Below are positions 35,300 to 45,167 of a DNA stretch of 64,000 bases, piece by piece; the stretch's first letter is position 1, and each line of letters opens with the position of its first letter. The stretch is from Lacihabitans sp. LS3-19 (GTDB lineage Bacteria; Bacteroidota; Bacteroidia; Cytophagales; Spirosomataceae): NCBI RefSeq assembly GCF_024343575.1, contig NZ_RJUA01000121.1, forward strand, positions 62,001 through 126,000, in the 5' to 3' direction. The notes beneath the pieces were generated by a model. That model saw nothing but the letters and a program-made list of their open reading frames with translations, did not search any database and had not been told where the DNA came from. Both the position numbers and the translations under genes were made by a program.

Positions 35300-36196
35300 T
35301 TAATATTCCCAAAGATTGTTTTCCCACTCTAACAATTCATATTCTAATTGCTGAGATTTTTGTAAACCTTCTTTTGGTGATTTATAAACTTGATCTAAAT
35401 ATTTATTTAAAGCGTTAGATTTTTTGATTATTCTACCGTTAAATAGCCTTAGTTCGAATGCATCAGCTAAGTTTTTGTGTTGAGCTGTGTTTGCCGCATT
35501 GTACCAAATACAGTTTGGATTAAGTCTGAAATAAGACTCAAGTTCTTTATATTTGAAAGAAGCTAATTCTTTTTCTAATCCATCACTTGACAAATCTGCA
35601 GGTATTTTTATAGTAATAGTCTGAATATCAAAATATTGTCTGGATCTTTGTTTGTCAAAAATCCAATCTTCTTTTACTTCAATAATATAAAGGTCGCTTG
35701 CAAATAGTTCATATCCATCAGCGTTTGCACTTGAAGTAGCTTGAGTTTCAGTATTGCCTGAATCTTGAGAAGTAGTCTCAGTGGCTGAGCCACCGCCTCC
35801 CCAGCCGTCATCTTCGCCTGAAGTTTCAGAACCAAAACCAGCTTCGATTTCTTCTTTTGATAGACCGCCGCCTTCAAATTTCTTTGTTAGTCTTCGAGTA
35901 AATTCTTCTAAGGTAATTTTAGTTGATACCGAATCATTGTCATAAGGCTCTAATACACCTGCTTTTACGCCATCTATTAGATGTTTGGTGATTTCTGTTC
36001 CTTTTGCAAAAAGTGGCTGATTAGCTTTCTCGTTCAAATCTAATCTTCTCCAAAGCGTAAGTTTGTACATCACGTTTGACTCGTGAACCGGACGCAAAGA
36101 CAAAGGATTTATTCCATTATCTGATTTTTCCTGAGCAAATACTGCACTAAATGCAACAAAAGCTAAAAGGCTCGTTAAAACTGTGATTTTTTTCAT
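35300..36196 (-). CDS. gldN: Gliding motility / T9SS protein GldN
   Basis: 298 residues with a signal peptide (about 1-21, ending VFAQ). GldN is a periplasmic ring component of the type IX secretion system, associated with GldK under the outer membrane. The identity rests on position directly after gldM, on the N-terminal block RPVHESNVMYKLTLWRRLDL (36-55), the DLYIIEVKEDWIFDK region, and YFRLNPNCIWYNAANTAQ near residue 230. Residues about 120-160 form a Gly/Ser/Thr/Asp-rich insert of low complexity. Confidence 0.93.
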   Translation of the reverse strand: MKKITVLTSLLAFVAFSAVFAQEKSDNGINPLSLRPVHESNVMYKLTLWRRLDLNEKANQPLFAKGTEITKHLIDGVKAGVLEPYDNDSVSTKITLEEFTRRLTKKFEGGGLSKEEIEAGFGSETSGEDDGWGGGGSATETTSQDSGNTETQATSSANADGYELFASDLYIIEVKEDWIFDKQRSRQYFDIQTITIKIPADLSSDGLEKELASFKYKELESYFRLNPNCIWYNAANTAQHKNLADAFELRLFNGRIIKKSNALNKYLDQVYKSPKEGLQKSQQLEYELLEWENNLWEY

Positions 36197-36216
36197 TGAA
36201 TCAATTATTTGTTTTT

Positions 36217-37815
36217 TTAGTTGAGAGGAATTTGGAAAGTCATTTCTCCAATGTTCACTTCTTCTATTTCTCCCTTAAAGTTCTTTCTTTCTACTTTGTT
36301 GATTGTTATGAGCAATCTGTCTCCTGCTTCAGCTTGTGAAGCCAATTGACCAATATTAACATTTCCAGATACATTTTCCATTTTTCCTTTTGGTCTAGTT
36401 CCAGCTGCTAAATAAACATTGAAGCTAGATACTCTAAACGCTGCATCCTCTGGATTTGTTGCCTTAAAGTCTTCATCTGCTACTGCTGAAACACTTACTA
36501 TTCTTACAGAACTAGCTTTCATTCCTCTTTTTGTTATTTCATCAGTTATTTTAGCACCATTTGCGGTTGCTACAATAGTTGGTTTTGGCACCTTTCTAAC
36601 GTTAAACGGAAAACTACCTAAAATTATTCCATCATTGTTTATATCTAATGCTACTTTGGCAGAGTTTGGTACAATAGTTACTTTACCGCCACCACCAGGT
36701 ATAAATTCTGCTCCAGAACCGCTGAAGGTAGGTTTGAATAAACTTCCCAAGCCAGCAGAAGATGTTTGCAATCTATTGGCACATTTCAGATACAAAGGCG
36801 GCATAGATTGAGACATGATCTCCACAGAAGGCTTAAGTACTGTATATTCCTCCTCTTGCGTTACAGTTTCTTTAGTACCATCTGGTTTAGGATAAGATAC
36901 AGTTGCAGTATAACTTCTTTTCATTTGTCCGTTTGCATCAAACTGTCCTCCTTGAGTTCTTACTTCATAAGTTCCTTTTCCTTCTTTTACGGGAAGAGCA
37001 GATCCATTTATGCTGATACTTGGAGTGATTGCACTAGAGTAAGCTCCAATCGCGATGTCAGCTTTATAAGTTTGACCTGCGACTACTGTTCTAGAGTCTG
37101 GTATAACAACCGCAAATATTTTATCAAATTTGATTTCTTTGGCTCCAACTTGTAGGGCTAAATAATCCAAAACTTCTGATTCGTATCTTCTAATATCTGA
37201 TTGTTTTTGACTTAGACCTGCTAATGCTGCTGGAACCGGAGTTTGAGCGAAAAGCAATTCAGCAAAATCTTTACTTCTTGTGATCAAGTCAGTTTTAGCC
37301 ATACTTGGGTCATCTTTTGCATCTAAAGCTAAAGAATTGAATTTAATGCTAGGTGCTACTTTTTGCAAATCTGCTACATAGGCCTCTAACTTAGATTTTA
37401 ACTCGTATCCTTTTTTGTTTTTTACAAAAATATTAGCAACTTTTTCTTCTTCCGCTAAGTTTTTTATACCTCCAGTTTCAGGGTCAGTTCCACCACCTGC
37501 TTCTTGTACTATGATGGTTTTTAGGCCTTCCATGTAAGTTATTAATTCAGCAGTTTTCTTTCTTATATCAACGCCTTGGTTATATAATTGTCTATATTCA
37601 GGTTTTTCACCTGCTTTTTCAACGGCATCGTTCATAGCCGCCAATGTTCTGGTATTAGAATCATCTGACGCTCTATTGGCTTGCTCTAGTGAATTGTTTA
37701 ACAAAACAAATTTTTCTAGTATCGCATTACTGACTTGAAGGGCTAGCATCGCAGTCAGAACAAGATACATCATGTTGATCATCTTCTGACGTGGGCTATC
37801 TTTACCACCTGCCAT
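36217..37815 (-). CDS. gldM: Gliding motility / T9SS motor protein GldM
   Basis: 532 residues. GldM spans the inner membrane once and extends through the periplasm; with GldL it forms the proton-driven T9SS/gliding motor. The N-terminus GKDSPRQKMINMMYLVLTAML gives the transmembrane helix (about 12-32), a helical D1 region follows to about 220, then three beta-rich domains, with YLKCANRLQ and the C-terminal PLN. Start and length agree with the family. It is 59 bases after gldL and 20 before gldN. Confidence 0.96.
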   Translation of the reverse strand: MAGGKDSPRQKMINMMYLVLTAMLALQVSNAILEKFVLLNNSLEQANRASDDSNTRTLAAMNDAVEKAGEKPEYRQLYNQGVDIRKKTAELITYMEGLKTIIVQEAGGGTDPETGGIKNLAEEEKVANIFVKNKKGYELKSKLEAYVADLQKVAPSIKFNSLALDAKDDPSMAKTDLITRSKDFAELLFAQTPVPAALAGLSQKQSDIRRYESEVLDYLALQVGAKEIKFDKIFAVVIPDSRTVVAGQTYKADIAIGAYSSAITPSISINGSALPVKEGKGTYEVRTQGGQFDANGQMKRSYTATVSYPKPDGTKETVTQEEEYTVLKPSVEIMSQSMPPLYLKCANRLQTSSAGLGSLFKPTFSGSGAEFIPGGGGKVTIVPNSAKVALDINNDGIILGSFPFNVRKVPKPTIVATANGAKITDEITKRGMKASSVRIVSVSAVADEDFKATNPEDAAFRVSSFNVYLAAGTRPKGKMENVSGNVNIGQLASQAEAGDRLLITINKVERKNFKGEIEEVNIGEMTFQIPLN

Positions 37816-37874
37816 ATTCGTTATTTTTGAATTTTAATATTTTATTTTATAGGGAGCAATAATCTGTTCAAGAA

Positions 37875-38687
37875 TTATTGTTTCATCGCTGATAACATAC
37901 TTCCATAAACATTGTTCAAGGAAGCCAAGTTGTTAGTCAATTTGTTCAACTCAGACTTAAACTGCATAGTGTCTTTAGATGCTTCTTGCATATCTGACAT
38001 TGCCGATGATAAGTTGCCATAGAAAGAGTTCATAGACTTCAAATGTCTGTTAGTATCTTGTAGTTCTATTTCATATACAGCATTAAGAGCTCCCATATTT
38101 TGTGATATTTTCTGGAACTGATTTCTATATTCTTGTGCGTCTTTGGTTGCATCTGACATACTCAACATTGAGTTTGTTACGCTACTTAAAGAAGAACTCA
38201 TTTCACCAATTTTTCCTGAAGCATCTTTTACTTTAGATGTAAACTCATTTGTAGCTACAGTAGTGGAAGCTAATTCACCCATATTTGAAACTGAAGTTGA
38301 CAAATTTTGGAAACTGCTTTTTAAACCGTCGAAAATATCTGGTGTAATTTTAGCATTTGCAAGCATATCATCCATTTTAGCAGTAAGTCCTAGACCTGCT
38401 GGAGCAGCTGTATTTGAACGAGTTGGTAGTTCACCTTTGAATTCACCTGAAAGCTCAGGGTAAACTTTTTCCCATTGGTATTCTACTGATGGTCTTAAAA
38501 AAGATTGAAGTGCATAAATTACGAAAATTACAACTTCTGTTCCTAATCCAATTGGAAGCATCCATCCTGCCCAATCATAGTGCATGATTTTACCCATTGC
38601 ACCTAAAATTACAACTGCGGCTCCGATACTGTAAAAGAAAGGAATATATTTGTCCCAAAATGCACTTGGACCTGTACTTGCTGCCAT
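37875..38687 (-). CDS. gldL: Gliding motility / T9SS motor protein GldL
   Basis: 270 residues with two transmembrane helices at about 14-34 and 41-62; the rest is a cytoplasmic helical tail rich in Ser, Met and Asn. The charged residues expected for proton coupling are present in the helices: Lys33 in MGKIMHYDW and Glu51 in GLGTEVVIF. It forms the stator-like inner-membrane motor with GldM. Operon order gldK-gldL-gldM-gldN is kept. Confidence 0.95.
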   Translation of the reverse strand: MAASTGPSAFWDKYIPFFYSIGAAVVILGAMGKIMHYDWAGWMLPIGLGTEVVIFVIYALQSFLRPSVEYQWEKVYPELSGEFKGELPTRSNTAAPAGLGLTAKMDDMLANAKITPDIFDGLKSSFQNLSTSVSNMGELASTTVATNEFTSKVKDASGKIGEMSSSLSSVTNSMLSMSDATKDAQEYRNQFQKISQNMGALNAVYEIELQDTNRHLKSMNSFYGNLSSAMSDMQEASKDTMQFKSELNKLTNNLASLNNVYGSMLSAMKQ

Positions 38688-38733
38688 GATTTACTTTTGT
38701 ATTTTTTTTTGTTAATTTATTATTTTACTAGAA

Positions 38734-39822
38734 TTATTCTCTTCCTGGTACAGATCCTAATCTGTCCATTACACATCTGAAACCAATGTATGATCTTGTA
38801 GACGAACGATACTCAAAAGTCGTAGTTCCAGTTTCTAAGAAATAAGCTACATCTTTCCATGAACCTCCTTTTACCACTTTTCTTGGCTCATCATCTTTGT
38901 CATAAGACGGGTTTAAGTCCCAAGTAATTGGCATGTAGGAATCAGAAAAAGCATCTTGAGTCCATTCCGCCACGTTACCAGCCATATTATACAAACCGTA
39001 ATCGTTTACATTAAATGCATTTACAGGAGCTGTATATTGGTATCCATCTTTTTGATAATTACCTCTATATGGTTTGAAATTAGCCAAATAACATCCTTTT
39101 CCGTTTGCTACGTAAGGATTTCCCCAAGGATATTTCGCTCCATCTTTTCCACCTTTAGCTGCCCATTCCCATTCAGCTTCAGAAGGTAATCTAAATCTTG
39201 GAGATTTAAATTGGTCATTTTCAGCTCTGTAGTTGTTATACAATTGGGTTCTCCATTTGCAGAAAAACTGAGCTGCATCCCAACTAACGCCTACCACTGG
39301 GTACATATCAAAAGCCGGATTTCCGTAATAGTTTTCTGTCAATTGGTCACCATTATGATAGGTAAAGTCTTTTTTCCAAACCGTGGTGTCAGGATAAAGT
39401 TTAGACATTATAAACTCTTCTCCTAAAACAGATATTGAATCGGCCAAAATTGAATTTACGAATTGTCTGTATTCATGATTAGCAATTTCAGTATCGTCCA
39501 TATAAAATGGAGAAATAGTGATTCGTTTGTTTAAAGTGATACGGGCAGACATGATGTCCTCGTCCGTTTGACCCATCGTAAACGATCCTGACGGAATCAA
39601 AACCATACCACTAGGTGCAGTTTGCTTATATCCTTTTCTGGCAGAAGCTATAATTTCACCATTACGGATTCCGTCTAATGGATCTGAGCTATCGCCTCCT
39701 TTTTTCTTTCCTAAGCCTACTTTGTCCATTGTTTTATTGAGAAAACCACAGCTTTGTAATAAAACCACTGGAGCCATTATCAAGAGGGCTTTAACTAAAA
39801 TGTTTGAAAATTGCTTGTTCAT
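38734..39822 (-). CDS. gldK: Gliding motility / T9SS lipoprotein GldK
   Basis: 362 residues from the ATG at 39822 (MNKQFSNIL); a TTG 12 bases upstream is unlikely. A lipoprotein signal (lipobox LQSC) is followed by a formylglycine-generating-enzyme-like domain, which in GldK is structural: VLIPSGSFTMGQTDED, RQFVNSILAD, PRFRLPSEAEWEWAAKGG, YNMAGNVAEWTQDAF and KGGSWKD. It anchors the periplasmic GldK/GldN ring to the outer membrane. First gene of the gldKLMN operon; 208 bases separate it from the PorP/SprF-like gene. Confidence 0.95.
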   Translation of the reverse strand: MNKQFSNILVKALLIMAPVVLLQSCGFLNKTMDKVGLGKKKGGDSSDPLDGIRNGEIIASARKGYKQTAPSGMVLIPSGSFTMGQTDEDIMSARITLNKRITISPFYMDDTEIANHEYRQFVNSILADSISVLGEEFIMSKLYPDTTVWKKDFTYHNGDQLTENYYGNPAFDMYPVVGVSWDAAQFFCKWRTQLYNNYRAENDQFKSPRFRLPSEAEWEWAAKGGKDGAKYPWGNPYVANGKGCYLANFKPYRGNYQKDGYQYTAPVNAFNVNDYGLYNMAGNVAEWTQDAFSDSYMPITWDLNPSYDKDDEPRKVVKGGSWKDVAYFLETGTTTFEYRSSTRSYIGFRCVMDRLGSVPGRE

Positions 39823-40030
39823 AATCGAAAACAAGATGATTAATTTATTTCTTAAATTATAACTGCCTAAACGTATTTTTTTTATTCAATATTGTGTTTC
39901 GAGGTAAAATCTAAACACAGATTTAAACATAAAAAATATCTTTACAGAAATCATGCCAATGATAATCTTATATCTTGTCAATCAAAGCTGTTTAATTAAA
40001 ATAATTTACTACAAAAACTATGCCGTTTAA

Positions 40031-40981
40031 TCATATATTGTAACGGGGAGTCTTTATAATAGATTTTTTGCCAAATCTTAATGCATTCAGGGAATATCTT
40101 AGAAATATCTCATGAGAGGCGTTAGATTTAGCGATTGTGCCAAAGTTTACAATATCAATACTATAACCAACTTTTACATTGTTTTTTAAAAAGTTTCCTC
40201 CTACAAGCACAGATGCGGCATCTTGCCATCTATAATTTATGCCTGCCCAATATTGTTGGTTATAAGTAGCTAATAATCCTAATTCAGTTGAAACTTGTTG
40301 GAAATCCGACTTAATAATTATCATTGGACTGATATCTAAAGTATAGGTAACTCCTAAATCATATTTTCCAGTGAAATAGACCGATCTTTTATCTTTAAAA
40401 ACATCAGAAATATCGTTGATTTTATAACTAGGTTCTAAAATATTTTTAACTGAAACACCTAATTGATAACTCGGATTAAATAAATAGACCCCAGCATTTA
40501 TATTCGGGGAAAACGAATTAATGGTTGTATTTGGTATAAGTGGATCTTCTAAATCTCTAGGACGATAGTTTTCGCCCATTAGCTTCAGATTACTAGTGCC
40601 TACACTTAATCCAAGTCCAATCACATTACTATTTATTTTTTTGTGATAGGAATAAGCAATTTGAAATTCACTTTTAGATTGGATTTTTGAGAATTGATTA
40701 TTGGAAAAATAAATTCCAACTCCTCCCTTGATTTTAGAAAGCGGCATATCTGCCGAAAAAACCGATGTGAAATTGCTTCCACCTTGATCAAAGTCTGCTA
40801 GGTAGCCGGTGTATTGAGATCGCATTGTGGCTTGTATATTAGCCTTGGTGCTTTGTCCAGCTGCTGCTGGGTTGATATAAAACTGATTGAAAACATACTG
40901 TGTAAACTGAGGATTGTTTTGAGCAATTCCAGCTGTACAATATGTCAAAAAAAGTAATATGTATATAAACTTTTTTTTCAT
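40031..40981 (-). CDS. PorP/SprF-family T9SS outer-membrane protein
   Basis: 316 residues. The signal peptide (about 1-20, ending GIAQ) is followed by the family opening NNPQFTQYVFNQFYINPAAAGQ, then an all-beta, 14-strand-barrel pattern ending in aromatic and hydrophobic strands. PorP/SprF proteins anchor gliding adhesins or T9SS cargo in the outer membrane. Placement just upstream of gldK, on the same strand, supports a T9SS role. Confidence 0.9.
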   Translation of the reverse strand: MKKKFIYILLFLTYCTAGIAQNNPQFTQYVFNQFYINPAAAGQSTKANIQATMRSQYTGYLADFDQGGSNFTSVFSADMPLSKIKGGVGIYFSNNQFSKIQSKSEFQIAYSYHKKINSNVIGLGLSVGTSNLKLMGENYRPRDLEDPLIPNTTINSFSPNINAGVYLFNPSYQLGVSVKNILEPSYKINDISDVFKDKRSVYFTGKYDLGVTYTLDISPMIIIKSDFQQVSTELGLLATYNQQYWAGINYRWQDAASVLVGGNFLKNNVKVGYSIDIVNFGTIAKSNASHEIFLRYSLNALRFGKKSIIKTPRYNI

Positions 40982-41061
40982 TCAATTATATTAGGAAAAT
41001 AAATGCTTCCTCTGACAATAACATCCAAATCAAGGATTTATTTTTTGTCAGTCATTAAATA

Positions 41062-41838
41062 TTACAAATTATTGGCTTTTTTGATATATAACTCCAATGC
41101 TCCTACCATAGAGGGTGCATTTGGTAATGGTGCCTCGATATCTAAAATAAAGCCTAGATCCTTTATTGCTTTTGCCGTAGTCGGACCAAATGCCGCCAAA
41201 CGTGTATTGTTTTGCTTCCATTCAGGGAAATTATGTACCAAAGAGTTGACACCTGAAGGGCTGAAAAAGCATATAATATCATAAAAAACCTCGGTCAAAT
41301 CTGATAAGTCTGCCGGGCCTGTTTCGTACATTATTGCTTCTGTTAAAGAGATTCCATTTTTTTTCATAATGTTCGGAACAGAATCATTCCTGATATTTGA
41401 GCAAGGGAATAAATATTTCTCATTTTTATGCTTCAAGAAAAAAGGCTCTAAGTCTGCAGCCGTTTTGTTTCCCGAGAAAATTTTCCTTTTTCTGATAGTT
41501 ATATACTTCTGTAAATAGTTGGCAGTTTGCTCAGTGATACAAAAATACTTCATGTCTATTGGTATTTCAACCCTCATTTCTTCGCATATTTTAAAGAAAT
41601 GATCAACTGCATGTCTACTGGTGAAAACTATTGCTGTATGAGCTAAAATATCTATTTTTTGTTTTCTAAACTCTCTGTGGTCAACTTTTACCACATCTAT
41701 AAAATTACGAAAGTCAACTTTAAGGTTGTAAAAGTCTGTAAGGTCATTATAAGTTAGAGACTTTTCTCCTGGATTGTCAAGCGTAATTAAAATACTGTCA
41801 ACTTTTTTTAACCTACTGTCTTTTTTGTTATCTGTCAT
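41062..41838 (-). CDS. Uroporphyrinogen-III synthase-like protein (HemD family)
   Basis: 258 residues with the two-lobed HemD pattern: DSILITLDNPGEKSLTYNDL at the N-terminus, VFTSRHAVDHFF in the first lobe, FCITEQTANYLQKYI, CSNIRNDSVPNIMKKNGISL, then ICFFSPSGVNSLVHNFPE and LAAFGPTTAKAIKDLGF in the second. The family cyclises hydroxymethylbilane for haem. Such genes commonly accompany T9SS genes in Bacteroidota, sometimes as paralogues, so a strict haem role is probable but not certain. Confidence 0.82.
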   Translation of the reverse strand: MTDNKKDSRLKKVDSILITLDNPGEKSLTYNDLTDFYNLKVDFRNFIDVVKVDHREFRKQKIDILAHTAIVFTSRHAVDHFFKICEEMRVEIPIDMKYFCITEQTANYLQKYITIRKRKIFSGNKTAADLEPFFLKHKNEKYLFPCSNIRNDSVPNIMKKNGISLTEAIMYETGPADLSDLTEVFYDIICFFSPSGVNSLVHNFPEWKQNNTRLAAFGPTTAKAIKDLGFILDIEAPLPNAPSMVGALELYIKKANNL

Positions 41839-41905
41839 CTCACTCTGCAGTAAAAAATTTAAATTAGTCTTTGGGTATTTAATATATTTTGGGTTTTTAT
41901 TGATT

Positions 41906-43066
41906 TCAAAGGAAAATCCTTAAACCTAATACTATTGGAAATCCTTCCACGATGCAAAGGTAAGAAATTAAGTAAAGAGTTTTGATGTTTCCGCTTCTAA
42001 TTATAGTAAAATAGATTAGTGTAGTCCTTAAAATATAGAATATTACCAATGAAATTGCGAAAATGGTCTTGAAGTTTTCTTGCAAATTTATAAAAGAATT
42101 GAAACAAATTAACAAAACAATTAAAGCCCCAGTGAAAAAATATAATGATGATTGGATTATTTTAAAAAAATGAATGTCGATGACTTTTTCTATATTAAAA
42201 AGTTTTCCTATTAGGTTGAGATAAAAAAATTTTAAAAGGAAAGATATAAATACTAAAAGGCTTATTTTGAAAAAGTTAGTTGTTGTGATTCCAAAGGTGT
42301 TGCCAGTCTGGAAAAGGAAATTTTCTTTAAATAAATTAAGTCCATTGGTTTGTGATAGTATAATAATAAATCCAGTAATTAAACTTAGAAGAATGACAAA
42401 CATCATATTGGGCCTATCCATTGGTTTATTTATCAAAAAGGAATTCTCCTTTGGGATAAAGGCCGTTAAGTCCTTAAAGCTATAATATTTTCTAAAAGCT
42501 TTTGAGTAATTATTAGAAATAAAACTTAACATTATTATGTTCACTAAAAATACGATCACAAGACCACTATTGAAAAGAGAGCTATTTCTAGGAAATAAAT
42601 TTAGGTATGAGGAAGAAGATTTTTCTAATTTTTTTGATGAAGTGTTAGTGGGATAACCAATGAAAACTTTGTTGTTTTCTGGATTTCCATTTCCATATAT
42701 GCTCAGCGTGTTTTCAGACTTTTTTAATTCATTTACCAAATCATATAGTTTAAATATTACCCACTCGTCTTTTTTTAATGTTTTCTTTAGTGAGTTATCA
42801 AAGAAAAGGTAGTTTCCTTCTGTTTCGGTTTTAATCAAAAGATAGGCTCCAGGGTAATCATTGAAATTGATTTGAAGCGAATATGCTTTTTTTGAATTGC
42901 CATTTTCGGCAATAAAAGGTGTAAATACTTTTAAATTTGGATTGTATTCAATCCAATCTTTTTGAAAATCATGGATTATATTGTATCGATTGTCAGGACC
43001 CGACGGTACTGCATATACAGTTATGGATATACCTAATATGAATAATACTAAAAATAGGTGCTTCAA
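41906..43066 (-). CDS. DUF4271 membrane protein
   Basis: 386 residues starting at a TTG (43066), which opens a signal peptide ending VYAVPSG; no better ATG exists. An N-terminal beta-rich extracytoplasmic region of about 165 residues is followed by roughly seven transmembrane helices, the first near residues 165-190. The membrane part, with the block YLNLIGKLFNIEKVIDIHFFKI, matches the DUF4271 family. Function is unknown; genes of this family are often next to hemD-like and gld/por genes, as here. On the same strand as the HemD-like gene, 67 bases away. Confidence 0.78.
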   Translation of the reverse strand: MKHLFLVLFILGISITVYAVPSGPDNRYNIIHDFQKDWIEYNPNLKVFTPFIAENGNSKKAYSLQINFNDYPGAYLLIKTETEGNYLFFDNSLKKTLKKDEWVIFKLYDLVNELKKSENTLSIYGNGNPENNKVFIGYPTNTSSKKLEKSSSSYLNLFPRNSSLFNSGLVIVFLVNIIMLSFISNNYSKAFRKYYSFKDLTAFIPKENSFLINKPMDRPNMMFVILLSLITGFIIILSQTNGLNLFKENFLFQTGNTFGITTTNFFKISLLVFISFLLKFFYLNLIGKLFNIEKVIDIHFFKIIQSSLYFFTGALIVLLICFNSFINLQENFKTIFAISLVIFYILRTTLIYFTIIRSGNIKTLYLISYLCIVEGFPIVLGLRIFL

Positions 43067-43114
43067 GTCCTCGATTTTTTTTGCAAAATTACCAAAATTG
43101 ATTGATTTCTTGGA

Positions 43115-43564
43115 TTAAAAATTATTTCTTTTGACATATTTTGAATAATCAGGTATTTGTAGTTCATATTTTTCATGAAATAGGCTGGAGGTGAGCAAGA
43201 AGTCAGCTGTTGATCTATCACTTGCAATAGGGATATTCCAAACGACTCCGAGTCTTAATAGTGCTTTAATATCAGGATCATGTGGTTGTGCTTCCATAGG
43301 GTCCCAAAAGAAAATCAAAATGTCAATTTTTCCTTCCGCTATCATCGCCCCAATTTGTTGATCTCCGCCCAGTGGACCACTTAAGAGTTTAGTAACGTGT
43401 GTGTCAATAGCTTCTTCTACAAGTCTACCAGTTGTTCCAGTGGCGAATAATTGGTGTTTTCTTAAAATATTTTTATTGTATTTTGTCCACTCTATCAACT
43501 CTGCTTTCTTGTTGTCATGAGCAACCAAGGCCACTCTTTTTCTTTCTTCTAAAATTCTATTCAT
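43115..43564 (-). CDS. mgsA: Methylglyoxal synthase
   Basis: 149 residues. It converts dihydroxyacetone phosphate to methylglyoxal and phosphate. Motifs: VALVAHDNKKAELIEW (11-26), LFATGTTGRLVEE (about 39-51), LLSGPLGGDQQIGAMIAEG (60-78) and the catalytic-type FFWDPMEAQPHDPDIKALL (about 86-104). Short and complete. Confidence 0.95.
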   Translation of the reverse strand: MNRILEERKRVALVAHDNKKAELIEWTKYNKNILRKHQLFATGTTGRLVEEAIDTHVTKLLSGPLGGDQQIGAMIAEGKIDILIFFWDPMEAQPHDPDIKALLRLGVVWNIPIASDRSTADFLLTSSLFHEKYELQIPDYSKYVKRNNF

Positions 43565-43684
43565 TTTATAAATAATTTGGCCAAAGATAAATTTGAAATT
43601 TCAAAATCTTTATATTTTTTTTGATTTCGACTTTGCCAAACCTTTTATCGACATTTACAGTTAATAAAAATAAACATAATTTTC

Positions 43685-45142
43685 ATGGATATTTCGAAAT
43701 TGAAAACTTTAGGTGATCTAAAAAAAAGCAAATACATTTCAAAAAGTATAAAGCAGGAACTAAGGGATAATCTGATTTCTAAGCTAAAAAATAAAGAGGA
43801 TATTTTTGAAGGTATTTGGGGGTATGAAAATACTGTTATTCCAGAAATTGAGAAAGCGATTCTTTCCATGCATAATATCAATTTTCTTGGATTAAGAGGT
43901 CAGGCTAAAACTAGAATAGCAAGGTTGTTTACACACTTGTTGGATGAAAATATTCCTATAGTTCAAGGTAGTGAATTAAACGATGACCCAATGAATCCTA
44001 TCTCTAGGTTTGGAAAAGATTTAATCAAGGAAATGGGAGATGCGACACCAATAGATTGGTTACCAAGAGCTGCCAGGTATTCGGAGAAATTAGCTACCCC
44101 TGATGTGTCTGTTGCTGATTTAATTGGAGACGTTGATCCTATAAAAGCAGCAACACTTAAGCTACCTTATTCGGATGAGAGAGTAATTCATTTTGGTTTA
44201 ATTCCTAGGTCCAATCGTTGTATTTTTGTTATCAATGAAATACCGGATTTGCAAGCAAGAATACAAGTTGCCCTATTTAATATTCTACAAGAAGGTGATG
44301 TACAGATTCGAGGCTTTAAACTTTGGCTGCCTTTGGATATTCAATTTGTTTTTACAGCAAACCCTGAAGATTATACCAATAGAGGAAGTATAGTCACTCC
44401 TTTGAAAGATAGGATTGATTCTCAAATAATTACGCATTATCCTAAAAGTATAGAAATAGGTAAAAAAATAACCCAACAAGAGGCCAAAGTAAAGGCTGGC
44501 CAAAAAGATATTTTCATAGATGAAATTCTGAAAACTTTAATAGAAAAGGTAGCTATTGAGGCTAGGAATAGTGAATTTGTAGATGCTAAGTCAGGAGTTT
44601 CTGCAAGGATGACTATTTCGGCTTATGAAAATCTTATGAGTTCGGCGGAGCTGAGAGCCTTGAAAAATAATGAAAAGTCTTTATTTGCCCGTGTTTCTGA
44701 TATTTATGGAGCTATTTCTGCAATTAATGGGAAAATTGAGTTAGTTTATGAAGGTGAACTGGAAGGGCCAGTTTTTGTGGCTCATAACCTAATAGGAAAA
44801 GCAATTCGTTCAGAATTTATCGCGTTTTTTCCAAATCCTGAAAATAGGAAAAATGAAGATTATAAAAAGATTGTTGAATGGTTTGGTAATGGAAATACGC
44901 TCACTTTCCTATCTAATGAGTCAAATAAAGAATATGGAAATGCCCTTAATAAAGTAGATGGATTAGGGCAATTGGTTAAAAAATATTTTCCAAATAAAAC
45001 CAAGCATGAGCAAGAGTTTTTGATGGAATTCGTCTTACACGGTATGGCAGAGTATTCACTAATATCTAAGCAAGATATTGATGAAGGTGTTAAGTTTAAC
45101 GACTTGTTAGATAGTATGTTGAGTAAAGATGATTTTGAATAA
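43685..45142 (+). CDS. MoxR/ChlI-like AAA ATPase
   Basis: 485 residues. A Walker A variant GLRGQAKT lies near residue 69-76, Walker B as CIFVINEIPDL near 179-189, and the sensor region as FVFTANPEDYTNRG near 223-236. The pattern matches magnesium-chelatase-ChlI/MoxR ATPases, which work with a von Willebrand factor A partner on protein or cofactor remodelling. No such partner is adjacent here; its right neighbour is a convergent secreted-protein gene. The specific role is unknown. Confidence 0.82.
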   Translation: MDISKLKTLGDLKKSKYISKSIKQELRDNLISKLKNKEDIFEGIWGYENTVIPEIEKAILSMHNINFLGLRGQAKTRIARLFTHLLDENIPIVQGSELNDDPMNPISRFGKDLIKEMGDATPIDWLPRAARYSEKLATPDVSVADLIGDVDPIKAATLKLPYSDERVIHFGLIPRSNRCIFVINEIPDLQARIQVALFNILQEGDVQIRGFKLWLPLDIQFVFTANPEDYTNRGSIVTPLKDRIDSQIITHYPKSIEIGKKITQQEAKVKAGQKDIFIDEILKTLIEKVAIEARNSEFVDAKSGVSARMTISAYENLMSSAELRALKNNEKSLFARVSDIYGAISAINGKIELVYEGELEGPVFVAHNLIGKAIRSEFIAFFPNPENRKNEDYKKIVEWFGNGNTLTFLSNESNKEYGNALNKVDGLGQLVKKYFPNKTKHEQEFLMEFVLHGMAEYSLISKQDIDEGVKFNDLLDSMLSKDDFE

Positions 45143-45167
45143 AAAAAGGCCGAAAGGCCTTTTTTTT
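45141..45167. terminator. Bidirectional terminator with GAAA tetraloop
   Basis: A-run, GGCC, GAAA loop, GGCC, T-run: a perfect compact hairpin between the convergent ATPase gene and the secreted-protein gene. Confidence 0.88.

Noticed and set aside
36419-37155. Long plus-strand open frames opposite gldM
   Set aside because: They are shadows of gldM, which has full family motifs on the minus strand; the proteins look like low-complexity antisense.
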